This document shows positions 51,447 to 61,070 of a stretch of 64,000 nt of DNA, one piece after another. Positions within the stretch are counted from its first letter, which is position 1. Every line of letters starts with the position of its first letter. The notes under the pieces are model-generated. The model saw nothing but the letters and a program-made list of their open reading frames with translations, ran no database searches and was not told where the DNA came from. Both the position numbers and the translations under genes were made by a program. Source of the DNA: Candidatus Bathyarchaeota archaeon (GTDB taxonomy: Archaea > Thermoproteota > Bathyarchaeia > TCS64); NCBI GenBank assembly GCA_018396865.1, contig JAGTRB010000006.1, positions 1-64,000 on the forward strand, in the 5' to 3' direction.

Positions 51447-52637
51447 TTAATACCAGAGGTTCATCTCCTTCCTCCCAATCCCCGCCTCATGTCTGTATAT
51501 GCCTGCCTTGTAGAACTCATTATACTTCCTGAGCTTCTCCTCGTCAATCTCTACCCCTAGGCCTGGCCCCTCAGGAACCTTTAGGGTTCCATGAACGATC
51601 TTGAACTCCTCTTTGATTATGTCTCCTGTCAGGTGGTGGGTTGAGCTGTCGTTGGTCCCTTTGAAGGTCCTCTCCGAGGTTATCAGATGCAGAAGTAGCG
51701 CGTTCCTGGGCCCAAGCTCTGCTGCGCTGCTCTGGCCTGTGACTATGAGGCCTCCAGCCTCCGCGACTGCGCAGACCCTCTTGGCCTCCATCACGCCCCC
51801 TGTGAAGGAGACATTGAGGTGGATGGCGTCAGCGGCCCTATTCTCGATCAGCAACCTCACATACTCTAGGCAGTTGGGACCGTGGCTGTGGGCCTCTATC
51901 GGAACGCCCGTTATCCTTCTTATGTCGGCCATGGCCTCTATACTCCCTGAGTCATAGGGCCAGTGATTGGGGACTGGCTCCTCTACATATGCTGGCTCAT
52001 ACCTGGCTATTCGTTTGAGGAAGTTGATGGCCACAGGGGGAGGATAGGCCCCGTTCATGTCGAAGCAGAGCTGGATCCCTTCGCCCACGGCATCCCTCAC
52101 AGCCCTAACCCTCTCAAGGTCTGTTTTTGGGTCCGTTCCGAGCTTTATCTTGAAGGCCCTCCACCCCCTCTCCACAGCCCTTAAGGCCTCGGCGGCCTGA
52201 GCCTCCGGCTCCTTGCAGGGCATCCAGTACCTGACATGCACCTTCTCGTTCACCTTTCCGCCCCAGAGCTTGTAAAGCGGCTTTCCGCAGCTCTTTCCTA
52301 TTATGTCCCAGAGGGCTCCATCTATGGCTGCCATAGTGTTCGGAGGGACCTCCCACCTTCCCCTAAGAGGGCTTCCTAGCTCAGCCTCTATCCTCTCGAT
52401 GTCGAAGGGGTCTTTTCCAATCAGCTTAGGCCTTAAAATATTGAGTATGGTGTGCTCATCCCCCTCGGTGTTGATCCCGGTGACCCCCTCATCGGTCTCT
52501 ATTATGGTGACTGGATGGATGCTGGCAGAGCGCTTCCCATACCACAGGGTTATAGGTTCATGGAAGGGGACGGCGACCATCAAAACTTTTACATCCGTGA
52601 TCCTCAATCTCTTCACCCGGGTTATCAATCCCACCAA
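51447..52637 (-). CDS. Enolase-superfamily enzyme (mandelate racemase/MLE family)
   Basis: 396 residues. FKIKLG (KxK, Lys163/165), CFDMNGAY (Asp193), AYVEEPVP (Glu219) and an EAHSHGP segment are followed by the LNVSFTGGVMEA strand. The KxK plus three-acid metal site is clear. The second general base is less certain: the expected Lys of the MLE subgroup is replaced by LNVSFTGG and a histidine pair (His250, His252) is near, so it may belong to a dehydratase-like or MR-like branch. Differs from the enzyme at 17735 in all catalytic strand details. Confidence 0.82.
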   Translation of the reverse strand: MVGLITRVKRLRITDVKVLMVAVPFHEPITLWYGKRSASIHPVTIIETDEGVTGINTEGDEHTILNILRPKLIGKDPFDIERIEAELGSPLRGRWEVPPNTMAAIDGALWDIIGKSCGKPLYKLWGGKVNEKVHVRYWMPCKEPEAQAAEALRAVERGWRAFKIKLGTDPKTDLERVRAVRDAVGEGIQLCFDMNGAYPPPVAINFLKRIARYEPAYVEEPVPNHWPYDSGSIEAMADIRRITGVPIEAHSHGPNCLEYVRLLIENRAADAIHLNVSFTGGVMEAKRVCAVAEAGGLIVTGQSSAAELGPRNALLLHLITSERTFKGTNDSSTHHLTGDIIKEEFKIVHGTLKVPEGPGLGVEIDEEKLRKYNEFYKAGIYRHEAGIGRKEMNLWY

Positions 52638-52840
52638 AACATATTAGAATTATGAGAAGAGTTCGAATTGGGATAGGCCTCTAAAAATCTTGCTGATAAT
52701 TTCTAGGTCAGGCCCTCCAGTTCGTCATTCAAGTTTAATATGATGTCTAAGTAACTCTCCCTCCTTTCAGGTATCTTATGCCTTCTTCTATCGCTTTCAG
52801 GGTTATCAAGGTTGGTAAAGCGGTTCCCGAGTGAATTTAT

Positions 52841-54187
52841 TTAGTTTGGTGAAGTGAGACGGGATGGGTTATCTTTATACCAGAAGATCTTGCCTCTCAG
52901 CCCATCGTATAGGCCGTATTTGATATAATCCACCCTTCCATCGATATATCCGTAGCCCCAGATCTCATAATCAGACATCTCTCTATCTCCATTCTCGTCT
53001 AGTTTACACCAGCCGCTGGCTCCAAAGGTCTTCGATGCTATCTCAGGGATAACCTCAAGCAGTTTTCCGACATCGGTGGTCCTGGCCTCAAGGATTGCCT
53101 CAGCGATTATAAAGGCGATGTCATATCTCGAGGCCATATCAAGATCAAGGGGCTCAGCAAACAATGTGTAGTATCTCTCATTTAGCATGGAGTATAACGG
53201 CGATTCCTTCACCGTTGGTAGGGGGCTGAAGATCTTGAGGTGAGAAGACTCTTCCGGGGCCTCTTCTATGAAGCCCTTATTTTTAGCTGCGAAGTGACTC
53301 CCGAACCAGTATAGATCGTAGAGGGTTGGATAGTCCTTCGCCTGTCTAACAATCTCTCTCAGAGCACTTTCACCAGCCCCTATGAGCTGAACCGCTATAC
53401 TCTTGGAGCCATATCTCGTGACGGCTTCTCTGGCTGATGCCTCAGCCTCATATAGGCAATTGGTAATATTGGCCTCCCAAGGACGACTTATCGGGATCGC
53501 CTTCTCTACCACCCCGCCGTATTTGGAGAACTCGTTCACCAACTTATTGAACAATTTAACTCCCCACTCATAATCTATATATAAGACAATGATTGCATTT
53601 ATTCCCCGACTTCTGAGCATTTCTGCTATAACCCGGGCTTGGGCCATATCATCTGGAGATAATCTGAGGAAATTATCATCGGATCTCGCTAATTGATAAG
53701 AAGAGGCTGAGGAGCTAAAGAGAAGCATGTTATTCTCATTGATGTAAGACATGCTCACGTAACATTGAGATGACCATGGATGTCCTATAATTATATTGAT
53801 TCCAAGATTCTTTAGTTCATAAAGGTTTTCTAGAGCTTGACCTCCAGTACCATTATTATTCTTAATAATGAAATCAAATTTAACGCCATGATTAATCTTT
53901 GAACAATACTCATTCACATCTTTTTCTATTATTTCTTTAAAAAATCTTCTAGTCCTTTCATAATCACGATCACATGCCGCAGTTACACCGATCTTAATGG
54001 TCAAATTTTCCAGCATTTTTCCCTTTAGTTCTGAAATCATTCCTTGCAGTCGCTCTATTTCATCTTCATATAAGTGAAGATGATTAGTGAGCTTATCTAA
54101 ATTGATTATGAGTAATCCGGTGAGACCCCAACTCATGATTACTAAAATTATGAGAGAGAAAATTATTCTTCTTTTTGAACATACCAT
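52841..54187 (-). CDS. Membrane-anchored type-1 periplasmic-binding-protein-like receptor (copy B)
   Basis: 448 residues, the same length as copy A (39702-41048). A signal anchor (IIFSLIILVIMSWGLTGLLI), a coiled-coil stalk (LYEDEIERLQGMISELKG), then the ligand domain with IKIGVTAACDRDY, IIGHPWSSQCYVSMSY, LFSSSASSYQLAR and LRLSPDDMAQARV. The C-terminal ASGWCKLDENGDREMSDYEI is almost identical to copy A. No transporter components adjacent. 44 bases downstream of its small secreted partner gene. Confidence 0.78.
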   Translation of the reverse strand: MVCSKRRIIFSLIILVIMSWGLTGLLIINLDKLTNHLHLYEDEIERLQGMISELKGKMLENLTIKIGVTAACDRDYERTRRFFKEIIEKDVNEYCSKINHGVKFDFIIKNNNGTGGQALENLYELKNLGINIIIGHPWSSQCYVSMSYINENNMLLFSSSASSYQLARSDDNFLRLSPDDMAQARVIAEMLRSRGINAIIVLYIDYEWGVKLFNKLVNEFSKYGGVVEKAIPISRPWEANITNCLYEAEASAREAVTRYGSKSIAVQLIGAGESALREIVRQAKDYPTLYDLYWFGSHFAAKNKGFIEEAPEESSHLKIFSPLPTVKESPLYSMLNERYYTLFAEPLDLDMASRYDIAFIIAEAILEARTTDVGKLLEVIPEIASKTFGASGWCKLDENGDREMSDYEIWGYGYIDGRVDYIKYGLYDGLRGKIFWYKDNPSRLTSPN

Positions 54188-54231
54188 TAGATCTCACCAT
54201 TTAAATTATATAATTAGAAGGTGATCTTGAA

Positions 54232-54621
54232 TTAATGCATGATCCAGTGGACATATCCTGCAACTCGGCTCAAAGGAGGATTGTCATTAAGATTAGCTAT
54301 ATGTACTACTGTATGTTGGTCATTGCAGTTTATGGTTGGGGAACTCTCACCTGCTCCTAGTAAACCACCCCATTTTTTAAGACCACCCACTACTATTGTT
54401 ACTTCGACCTTATACCTGGAAGGCAATATTACATCTATGTGTACAGAAACCGCATATGGATCACGCGAAAACTCAATGCAATAGCCTGGAGGAAACGGCT
54501 GATCAAAATAATCGTACTCATGCCATACTAGAGGCTCAACTTCAGCAGGGACGAGAGGTATCGGTATAATGATAAGAGAGAATAATAATACCAATAGAAT
54601 AAGTTTTAGATAATTCATCAT
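54232..54621 (-). CDS. Small secreted protein, partner of receptor copy B
   Basis: 129 residues; a signal peptide (YLKLILLVLLFSLIIIPIPL) followed by the domain shared with 41073-41468: PLVWHEYDYF, G-x-C, RDPYAVSVHI, SSPTINCNDQ, HIAN and terminal WIMH. The order and orientation relative to the receptor are the same as in copy A. Family not recognised. Confidence 0.75.
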   Translation of the reverse strand: MMNYLKLILLVLLFSLIIIPIPLVPAEVEPLVWHEYDYFDQPFPPGYCIEFSRDPYAVSVHIDVILPSRYKVEVTIVVGGLKKWGGLLGAGESSPTINCNDQHTVVHIANLNDNPPLSRVAGYVHWIMH

Positions 54622-54717
54622 TTTATGACTAAAAAAGAAATTAATAAATTTTTTGTTTCAGCATATCTTCTACCCTCTATGGCTTATTAGAGTATGAGGC
54701 GGGTTCCCTTGAGATGG

Positions 54718-55905
54718 TCATATGGGCTTGAGTCTGGTGAAGGCGGCCAAGGAGCCAGCTGCAAGCAGGGCTGTTGACATAATGAATATCTGAAAGCCAT
54801 AAATATTGAAGAGTTGGCTGCCGAGAATTGGGGCTGGAAATGTGATGAGCGCCATCAGTCCTTGGAGGCTTCCGAATCTTGTGGCCATTCCTGCTGATGA
54901 TTCAAGCCCTGCCAGGTAGGCGTTGAAGGTAGGTATGTAGATCGCGTCTGAGATGGCGTTTACGGCGTGAGAAAGGAGTATTGAAGGAAAGTTATTTGAG
55001 AGTAGATAGCCTATGAAGGCTATGATTTTAATTGTTACTGATAGTATTAGAAGGTTCTTCCTGCCATACCTGTCGCTTATCTTGCCCATGGGTATTTGGA
55101 GGATCGATGTCGCTGCCGAGTAGATGTTCGCCAACAATCCCAGCTGAAGGAGGTCGAAGCTGAAGGTAGTTAACAGAATGCCTAGGAATATGCCTTCTCC
55201 CATGGCACCTTGAAATCTGTGAATGATCGCCGCTGTGTAGAATTTTGGTTGACTTCTCGCCTGTTTGAGGAGATCTGTGATAAACGAGATCGCCTTACTG
55301 CTCGATTTCATTTTTTCTTTGAGGGTCTCTCTAACCCATAAGATGATCATGGATAGAGATACGGATTCTGTTAATACCATTATCGTTATAACCACTCTTG
55401 GGCCTAGGACCTCTCCGATGTAGCCAGCTATGGCTGGGGCGTAGAGGCCGGGGAGGAACCATGTCAGCCCTAAAAGGCCATAGGCGGTCCCCCGGTTTCT
55501 GGGCTCCACCGACTCTGCGACCATGGCTCTGAAGGCGGGCTCCCAGAATGAGCCTCCGATCGCCCAGAGTATTATTGTCGGGACGATGAGGACCCAATGA
55601 TTGGCAACTATAGCTAACACCATACCGACGATGGTCAGCGAGCTTGCTAGGATCATCAGCAGCTTCCTGCCAACGGAGTCGGCTATCCTGCCAGTGATTA
55701 GGAGAAGGGTTCCCCTCATGAGCGTGGAGCAGCTCTGAAGGAGGCCGAGGGTCGGTATCCTGGCCCCTAGGCTTAGGAGGTATGGCTGCCAGATAACCAT
55801 CTGCATGTTCCATCCCGTGTTGGATACCATTTCTGAGGCCGTTAGGACTGGAATATTCCCCTTAAATCTTGTATTCTCTCTGGCTAAACGATTCATGCGG
55901 CCCAT
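54718..55905 (-). CDS. MFS transporter
   Basis: 395 residues, 12 transmembrane segments, motif A in both halves (GRIADSVGRKLLM and GKISDRYGRKNLL). Substrate unknown. Fourth MFS carrier in the window. Confidence 0.83.
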   Translation of the reverse strand: MGRMNRLARENTRFKGNIPVLTASEMVSNTGWNMQMVIWQPYLLSLGARIPTLGLLQSCSTLMRGTLLLITGRIADSVGRKLLMILASSLTIVGMVLAIVANHWVLIVPTIILWAIGGSFWEPAFRAMVAESVEPRNRGTAYGLLGLTWFLPGLYAPAIAGYIGEVLGPRVVITIMVLTESVSLSMIILWVRETLKEKMKSSSKAISFITDLLKQARSQPKFYTAAIIHRFQGAMGEGIFLGILLTTFSFDLLQLGLLANIYSAATSILQIPMGKISDRYGRKNLLILSVTIKIIAFIGYLLSNNFPSILLSHAVNAISDAIYIPTFNAYLAGLESSAGMATRFGSLQGLMALITFPAPILGSQLFNIYGFQIFIMSTALLAAGSLAAFTRLKPI

Positions 55906-55987
55906 CCAAGATTTATTATCCTAATTAATAACCGACTTGATACAGAAGAGTAGAGTGAATAAGCTATCCAGTGGAATTTTAAGATGT

Positions 55988-57394
55988 TTATTGATTTAGG
56001 GGTGAGGCTCCGGGCTGATACCAGCATTTTTGGATTCGAAGCTCTTCAGCTACTCCTGTCTTCTCCAGATGGTTCATTATCTCGTCCGGGGCCATCCTCC
56101 TAGAGATCTTATCCATGTTCGCCAACCTAATCAAGAACTGGGCTAAGACTAAAGCTCCTTCCTTTAGGCCTCTATGGTCTACCTTGTCGACGGTGTCTGC
56201 GCTTGTATGTCCGAAGCCCCTCCCAAGGGCTAGGGCTGCCGGTTCTGTAGCTGAGGCTAATGAGGCCGAAGGTATGGACTGCATGTAGAAGGGCCAGTGG
56301 TCTGAGGCTGTGGAGAGTGTTGTCTCCACCTTCATTTGATATCCAACTTCCTTCGATATGGCTTGGAGGGTCTCCACGAGCTCTGGTGGGCCTGAGACCC
56401 TGAAGGTATGCCTAGCGGCCCTCCCCGCGCCGTCACAGTTTATCATTAGGTCCACCCGATTCATCTCCTCGAGGTGCTTCGCCACATAGCATGTGGACCC
56501 CGTGACCCCTAGCTCCTCGGCTGAGAAGAGGATGAACCTGAGGCTTCTCTTGAATGCCCCTTTAAACTTGGCTAATGCCCTGGCGGCCTCGGCCACGACG
56601 CAAGCTCCTGAGGCATCGTCCATGGCCCCCTGGCTTATATCATGGCCGTCGAAGTGGGCTCCGACTACTATGAACCTGTCTTTGAGGATTGATCCGGGGA
56701 TCTCCCCAACCACATTCCAGGAGGTAGAACCTGGCATTATCCTATCCTCCGTCCTTATCTTGGCCACCACTCTTCCTCTCTCCATCTGGCGGTTGATGAA
56801 GCTCACCGTCTCCCATGAGACCCCCACGGCTGGGATCTCCCCTGCCATTCTATAGGCTGGCCTGAGGCTTCCGGTGGCTGGTAGCTGGCCAGGGTTGTGA
56901 TTCCCGAAGATAAAGCCTCTAGCGCCCATATAGACCCCATAGCCATACTTGGTTCTCCTGTGAACCTCCCTTCCAGAGGGGCCGGGAGCGCTCGTGCAGA
57001 GGACGACCTTGCCTCCGATCTCCTTCTCCCTCCTCTTGAACTCCGAGGGGTCTCCGTTGCCCAGGTCTATGATCTCCCCCTCAACCTCTCCGGGCGGGCT
57101 CAATGGCAGAGATATGGCTGTCAGATCCCTCCTAATCGGCTCAAGCAGCTCCAGCTTCGCGGGCCCTCTTCTCCATCCAGTATAGATGTAGGGATCCGCA
57201 GCCACATTCTCAAGCCCATAATCCCTAAGCCTCCTCACTAAATAGTCTACAGCGAGTTTCTCCCCCTCCGTCCCTGCGAATCTACTTCCAAAATCGTCGC
57301 ATAGGACTAGGAGATTTCTATAAGCCTCGCTGTTGACCCAGATCTCTCCAGCAACCCCAACCTCGATATCCCCTATATTCTTGACCAAACCCAT
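55988..57394 (-). CDS. M28 family aminopeptidase-like zinc peptidase
   Basis: 468 residues. A PA-like insert near residues 120-200 is followed by the M28 metal site: VGAHFDGHDISQGAMDDASG, then SAEELG, INCDGAG and a C-terminal DHWPFYM. Two zinc ions activate water for removal of N-terminal residues. There is no evident signal peptide, so it is probably cytoplasmic, completing degradation of peptides. Single gene. Confidence 0.88.
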   Translation of the reverse strand: MGLVKNIGDIEVGVAGEIWVNSEAYRNLLVLCDDFGSRFAGTEGEKLAVDYLVRRLRDYGLENVAADPYIYTGWRRGPAKLELLEPIRRDLTAISLPLSPPGEVEGEIIDLGNGDPSEFKRREKEIGGKVVLCTSAPGPSGREVHRRTKYGYGVYMGARGFIFGNHNPGQLPATGSLRPAYRMAGEIPAVGVSWETVSFINRQMERGRVVAKIRTEDRIMPGSTSWNVVGEIPGSILKDRFIVVGAHFDGHDISQGAMDDASGACVVAEAARALAKFKGAFKRSLRFILFSAEELGVTGSTCYVAKHLEEMNRVDLMINCDGAGRAARHTFRVSGPPELVETLQAISKEVGYQMKVETTLSTASDHWPFYMQSIPSASLASATEPAALALGRGFGHTSADTVDKVDHRGLKEGALVLAQFLIRLANMDKISRRMAPDEIMNHLEKTGVAEELRIQKCWYQPGASPLNQ

Positions 57395-57517
57395 TAACGA
57401 ACATTATCACATCAACAAAAAAAATTCTTCGTTTTTACATCCCCCTCCTGGTAGAGCCCTAGTGTTTAAAATTTTGAGGAGATTATGCTAAGGAGGACAG
57501 AGTTTAAACTCTTCGGC

Positions 57518-58636
57518 TCACTTTAAGAAGAACTTGTCAAGCTGGTCTCTGGCCCTCTCCCTCTTCTCCTGAAACTCCCTGAGAAAGCTCTTGACCCTCT
57601 CAGCCAGCCTCTCCTTGCACTCTCCGCATATGATGCTTCCAGATCTGCAATCCTCTTCCAGCCTTTTCAGCCTCTCGTCGTCCTCCTCGAAGAGATAATA
57701 GTAGTAGGCGAAGACCGTGCAAATTGAGGGGTCTCCGCCCAGTATCTTTTGCTCCCTTACAGTCGGCCTGCCGCCAGTATAGGCATTCATAACCTTCTGG
57801 GCCGCCCTTTCAGGTTGGTCGATGGTGAAGATGGCCGTCTCGGGCATCGAGGCCGACATCTTCCCCCCTCTCCCAAGCCCTGGCAGGAACTTAGCATGCA
57901 TCTGGGCTGGCTTATAGAACCCAAGATGCTCAGCTATGTCCCTAGTCATCCTCCAGTACGGATCCTGATCTATGGCTGCGGGGATCAGGACCGCCACATT
58001 CCTCCCCTCCCTAACCGACTGGATGAAGCATGGTGCTGCCTGGACCGCGGGGAACCATATTATGCCTATGTTGTCGCTCTCCGTGAAGCCGAAGATGGCC
58101 TTCGCCGTGGAGAAGGTGATGTGCTTGGCTACCTGGAGGGCGAGGCGGTAAAGGTGGTTGATCTGGTTCACATCCGAGATGATGAAGGTCTTCTCTGGAT
58201 TGAGCCCGCAGGCTATGAGATCCAAGGCGTTCTCGTAGGCGTAGCCCACCGTATCATCCAGGCTCAGCTCGGGATGGATCAGGAACTTCTCGTCGTCGGT
58301 CATCTGGAAGTATAGGTCCGCGTCGAAGGCGTCCTGAAGATACTTCGTGAAGAACCAGGGGAGCAGATGCCCAAGGTGGACGGGGCCTGAAGGCCCTCTC
58401 CCGGTATATAGCCCAACGGGTAGGCCGGCCTCGTAGACATCCAGCCACCAGTCCATATCCCTATGGGAGAAGAATATCCCCCTCCTCAGCTGATTGTGGA
58501 GGTATCCGGCGTGCCGCTCTATCCTTTCTAGGAGTTCCTCGGTAATTGGCTTGGTTCCGAACCTCTCTATGAGCTTCTCATAATCGACATCGCCGGAGAC
58601 CTTCCATGGGGTTACGACCATCTCCTCTTTACCCAT
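57518..58636 (-). CDS. trpS: Tryptophanyl-tRNA synthetase, archaeal/eukaryotic type
   Basis: 372 residues, class Ic synthetase. The HIGH-like motif is in PSGPVHLGHL (residues 82-91) and the KMSKS-like motif is KMSAS, as in archaeal and eukaryotic TrpRS. FQMTDDEKF, a QAAPCF segment and IPAAIDQDPYWRMTRD line the active site. Near the C-terminus DCRSG, ICGEC hold three cysteines. Charges tRNA-Trp. Confidence 0.95.
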   Translation of the reverse strand: MGKEEMVVTPWKVSGDVDYEKLIERFGTKPITEELLERIERHAGYLHNQLRRGIFFSHRDMDWWLDVYEAGLPVGLYTGRGPSGPVHLGHLLPWFFTKYLQDAFDADLYFQMTDDEKFLIHPELSLDDTVGYAYENALDLIACGLNPEKTFIISDVNQINHLYRLALQVAKHITFSTAKAIFGFTESDNIGIIWFPAVQAAPCFIQSVREGRNVAVLIPAAIDQDPYWRMTRDIAEHLGFYKPAQMHAKFLPGLGRGGKMSASMPETAIFTIDQPERAAQKVMNAYTGGRPTVREQKILGGDPSICTVFAYYYYLFEEDDERLKRLEEDCRSGSIICGECKERLAERVKSFLREFQEKRERARDQLDKFFLK

Positions 58637-58991
58637 TCATCTTTTCACCTCTCGAGATTGGGGAGATTACCCAGCCTGGAACAACTAAGGGGCTCAGAAA
58701 ATTGGCATTTGAGATATCTTCGAGGTAGGCATCTAAAATCTCTATGAGGCTGGGCTGATCAGAGGGGGGTCTGAGCTTCTCATCCTCTCCTAAAACACGG
58801 CCCTTTTCCAGCCCGGATGATACACGCTCACACCCCTCAACTCTCTGAGGAGTTATACCTAAAGATAAGTTTAAAAATCTTAGCCTTCACCAGGTTATGC
58901 CCTCCTCTGAACTGGTAGCCAATCTCACAGTTTTACAAATTACAAGCCGAGTAGCCGAATTGGTTGGAGAGAATTTTCCCATTACGATCTG
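58637..58991. other. Non-coding stretch with a tRNA-like 5' half
   Basis: No coding frame. Bases about 58945-58975 (gccgagtagccgaattggtt) resemble the acceptor and D arm of a class II tRNA, but no anticodon arm, T arm or pairing 3' end follows. Possibly a relic. Confidence 0.3.
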
Positions 58992-59540
58992 TCAGGTTAG
59001 GGTTTTTGCCATAATTATCCTGTCGATATAAGCCCCATTCCTCTTGAAGAATCGGGGTATGCAACCCACAACACTGTAGCCGAGCTTCTCGTAGAGGTGG
59101 CGAGCCCTGCTATTGCTTGCAAATACATCAAGGATTACGATCTCGATCCCCATTCTCTTAGCTTGATCCTCAGCCTCCTTCATCATCTCAGTGCCTATCC
59201 CAACATCTCTGTATCCTCCCTTGACGGCTATCCCTAAAACCCCAACATGTGCTGAGGAGCCCTTCTCGGGCGTAACCTCAACAAGGCCGATGAATCTTCC
59301 ATCAACCTCCGCGGCGATGGCGACCCGCCTGTCCTTCTCAACATCTGAGAGTAGGCTGGCCAGCCAGTCAACCTCCTCTTCCCTGGTCTTCTTCTCTGTC
59401 GCGGCTATCTCAGCCTTCTCATCTACTAAAGAGTTGATGAACTCTAACATATCATCGAGGTCAGACCAGCGGGGAGCCCTAAGCACAACTGACCTCCCAT
59501 CTCTAGCAACGAAGCTTCTTATGAATGCCCCCTCTCTCAA
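58992..59540 (-). CDS. GNAT family N-acetyltransferase
   Basis: 182 residues with the GNAT core: GLVEVTP strand, VGVLGIAVKGGYRDVGIGTEMM (acetyl-CoA pyrophosphate loop G-x-x-G-x-G/A), VILDVFASNSRARHLYEKLGY. Transfers acetyl to an amine; RimI-like or small-molecule substrate cannot be distinguished. Monocistronic. Confidence 0.88.
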   Translation of the reverse strand: MREGAFIRSFVARDGRSVVLRAPRWSDLDDMLEFINSLVDEKAEIAATEKKTREEEVDWLASLLSDVEKDRRVAIAAEVDGRFIGLVEVTPEKGSSAHVGVLGIAVKGGYRDVGIGTEMMKEAEDQAKRMGIEIVILDVFASNSRARHLYEKLGYSVVGCIPRFFKRNGAYIDRIIMAKTLT

Positions 59541-59614
59541 ATCCTAACCTCCATTACAACCCATTGATAAGATTTGATGATCAGATTTAAGGTCTACATG
59601 AACTTAAAGTACTT

Positions 59615-59696
59615 GGTTATCCTCTTTCCAGTATAGGCGTATGACAATTTTTGGGGCTTTATCGTAGGGTTATCCTCTTTCCAGTATAGGCATATG
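59615..59696. repeat. Duplicated 3' end of phoU
   Basis: The 29-base sequence starting ggttatcctctttccag occurs at 59615-59643 and, with one mismatch, at 59668-59696. The second copy encodes the end of PhoU (AYTGKRIT); the first lies just past its stop codon. A 53-base-spaced duplication of the gene tail. Confidence 0.8.
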
Positions 59697-60306
59697 TCAT
59701 GGACTCTGCGATGTAGCAGGCGTGGTCCGCGATCCGTTCTAGGTATCTTATAGTGAGAGCGTAGGCGATGATTCTCTTTGGGTCTAAATCTTTTGCTTCT
59801 ATCAGAGCCTTGAGATTTTTAATATAGAGGGAGTCGATTTCACTCTCCACGCTTGCGAGCTCCCATATGACGGATTGATCCTCCACCTCCATAAGGCTCA
59901 GGGCTAATGCGACGATCCTCGCAACCCTTCCACTCAACTCATCGATGGAGGGGCCCTCACCGGCGGTCTTCCAAGGGCCTATTGTACGATGGATCTCTGA
60001 GATGTCGAGGGCATATCTTCCGAACCTCTCTATGTCATAGGCGATCTTGATATAGGCCCTGAGGGTTCGGAGATCCTTTGCCATTGGCTGATGAAGGGCC
60101 ATAAGCTCTGTGGCCTTATCCTCAACCTCCTCCGAGAGGATAAGTATCATATTAGACCATGCTTCTATCTGGATATGGGCATCTTCCTGTTTATTGAAGG
60201 CCTCCACAGAGAGTTTTATGGAGTCCATCGCCAATCCACCCATCTTCTGAAGAAGGGTCTTTATCTGTTTCAATCCAACATCTATGGGTTTACTCATCTT
60301 CATCAC
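59659..60306 (-). CDS. phoU: Phosphate uptake regulator PhoU
   Basis: 215 residues in two three-helix repeats, each with an acidic E/D-x3-D motif ([29 protein letters not shown]) and a second-helix [20 protein letters not shown] / [20 protein letters not shown]. It dampens Pst activity and phosphate signalling at the membrane. The start overlaps the end of pstB by 4 bases, making it the last gene of the operon. Confidence 0.93.
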   Translation of the reverse strand: MMKMSKPIDVGLKQIKTLLQKMGGLAMDSIKLSVEAFNKQEDAHIQIEAWSNMILILSEEVEDKATELMALHQPMAKDLRTLRAYIKIAYDIERFGRYALDISEIHRTIGPWKTAGEGPSIDELSGRVARIVALALSLMEVEDQSVIWELASVESEIDSLYIKNLKALIEAKDLDPKRIIAYALTIRYLERIADHACYIAESMTYAYTGKRITLR

Positions 60307-61070
60307 CCAAATCTACCGGTTATATAATTCTCAGTCAAAATATTTTTTGGATTTTCAAAAATCTCTTTTGTAGCTCCATATTCAACAAGCTCCCCTAAAT
60401 ATAGAAAGGCCGTGAAATCAGATACTCTAGCAGCCTGCTGCATATTGTGGGTTACAATGACAACGGCATATTCTTCTGCCAGACTCCTGATAAGAGATTC
60501 TATCTTATCGGTGGCTATGGGATCTAGGGCTGAGCAGGGTTCATCCATCAGTATCGCCTCAGGCTCAACGGCTAGGGCTCTGGCTATGCATAACCTCTGC
60601 TGCTGGCCTCCTGAGAGGCTTGCTCCTGATTTTTGGAGGTCGTTTTTTACCTCATCCCATAGATTGGCCATTTTTAATGCCCTCTCCACTGCTGAGTCAA
60701 GTCTCTTTCTATCCTTCACTCCATTTAACTTTAAACCTACTGCGACATTATCATATATTGAAATCATTGGAAATGGGTTTGGTTTTTGGAAAACCATACC
60801 TATCTTCCTTCTTATAGTAACTGGATCTACTTTATCATCATATATATTTATTCCGTTGAATAACACTTTTCCACTTACTTTTGCTCCAGGAACAATCTCA
60901 TGTATTCTGTTAAGACATCTAAGAAGAGTTGTTTTTCCACATCCTGATGGTCCTATTATTGCAGTTACAGCTTTGTCCCTTATTTTCATGTTTATATTAT
61001 TTAATACCTTTTTTGTTCCAAAATATGCATCAAGATTTTCTACTTCAAATTTATATGGATGGTTTGTCAT
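60303..61070 (-). CDS. pstB: Phosphate ABC transporter ATP-binding protein PstB
   Basis: 255 residues: Walker [11 protein letters not shown]-loop [12 protein letters not shown]-like ([12 protein letters not shown]), signature LSGGQQQRL, Walker [14 protein letters not shown] and the switch His in VIVTHNMQ. Energises phosphate import by PstSCA. Overlaps both pstA and phoU by 4 bases. Confidence 0.96.
   Translation of the reverse strand: MTNHPYKFEVENLDAYFGTKKVLNNINMKIRDKAVTAIIGPSGCGKTTLLRCLNRIHEIVPGAKVSGKVLFNGINIYDDKVDPVTIRRKIGMVFQKPNPFPMISIYDNVAVGLKLNGVKDRKRLDSAVERALKMANLWDEVKNDLQKSGASLSGGQQQRLCIARALAVEPEAILMDEPCSALDPIATDKIESLIRSLAEEYAVVIVTHNMQQAARVSDFTAFLYLGELVEYGATKEIFENPKNILTENYITGRFG

Noticed and set aside
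58945-58980. tRNA-like sequence gccgagtagccgaattggtt
   Set aside because: Only the acceptor/D-arm half is recognisable; no anticodon arm, T arm or complementary 3' acceptor follows.
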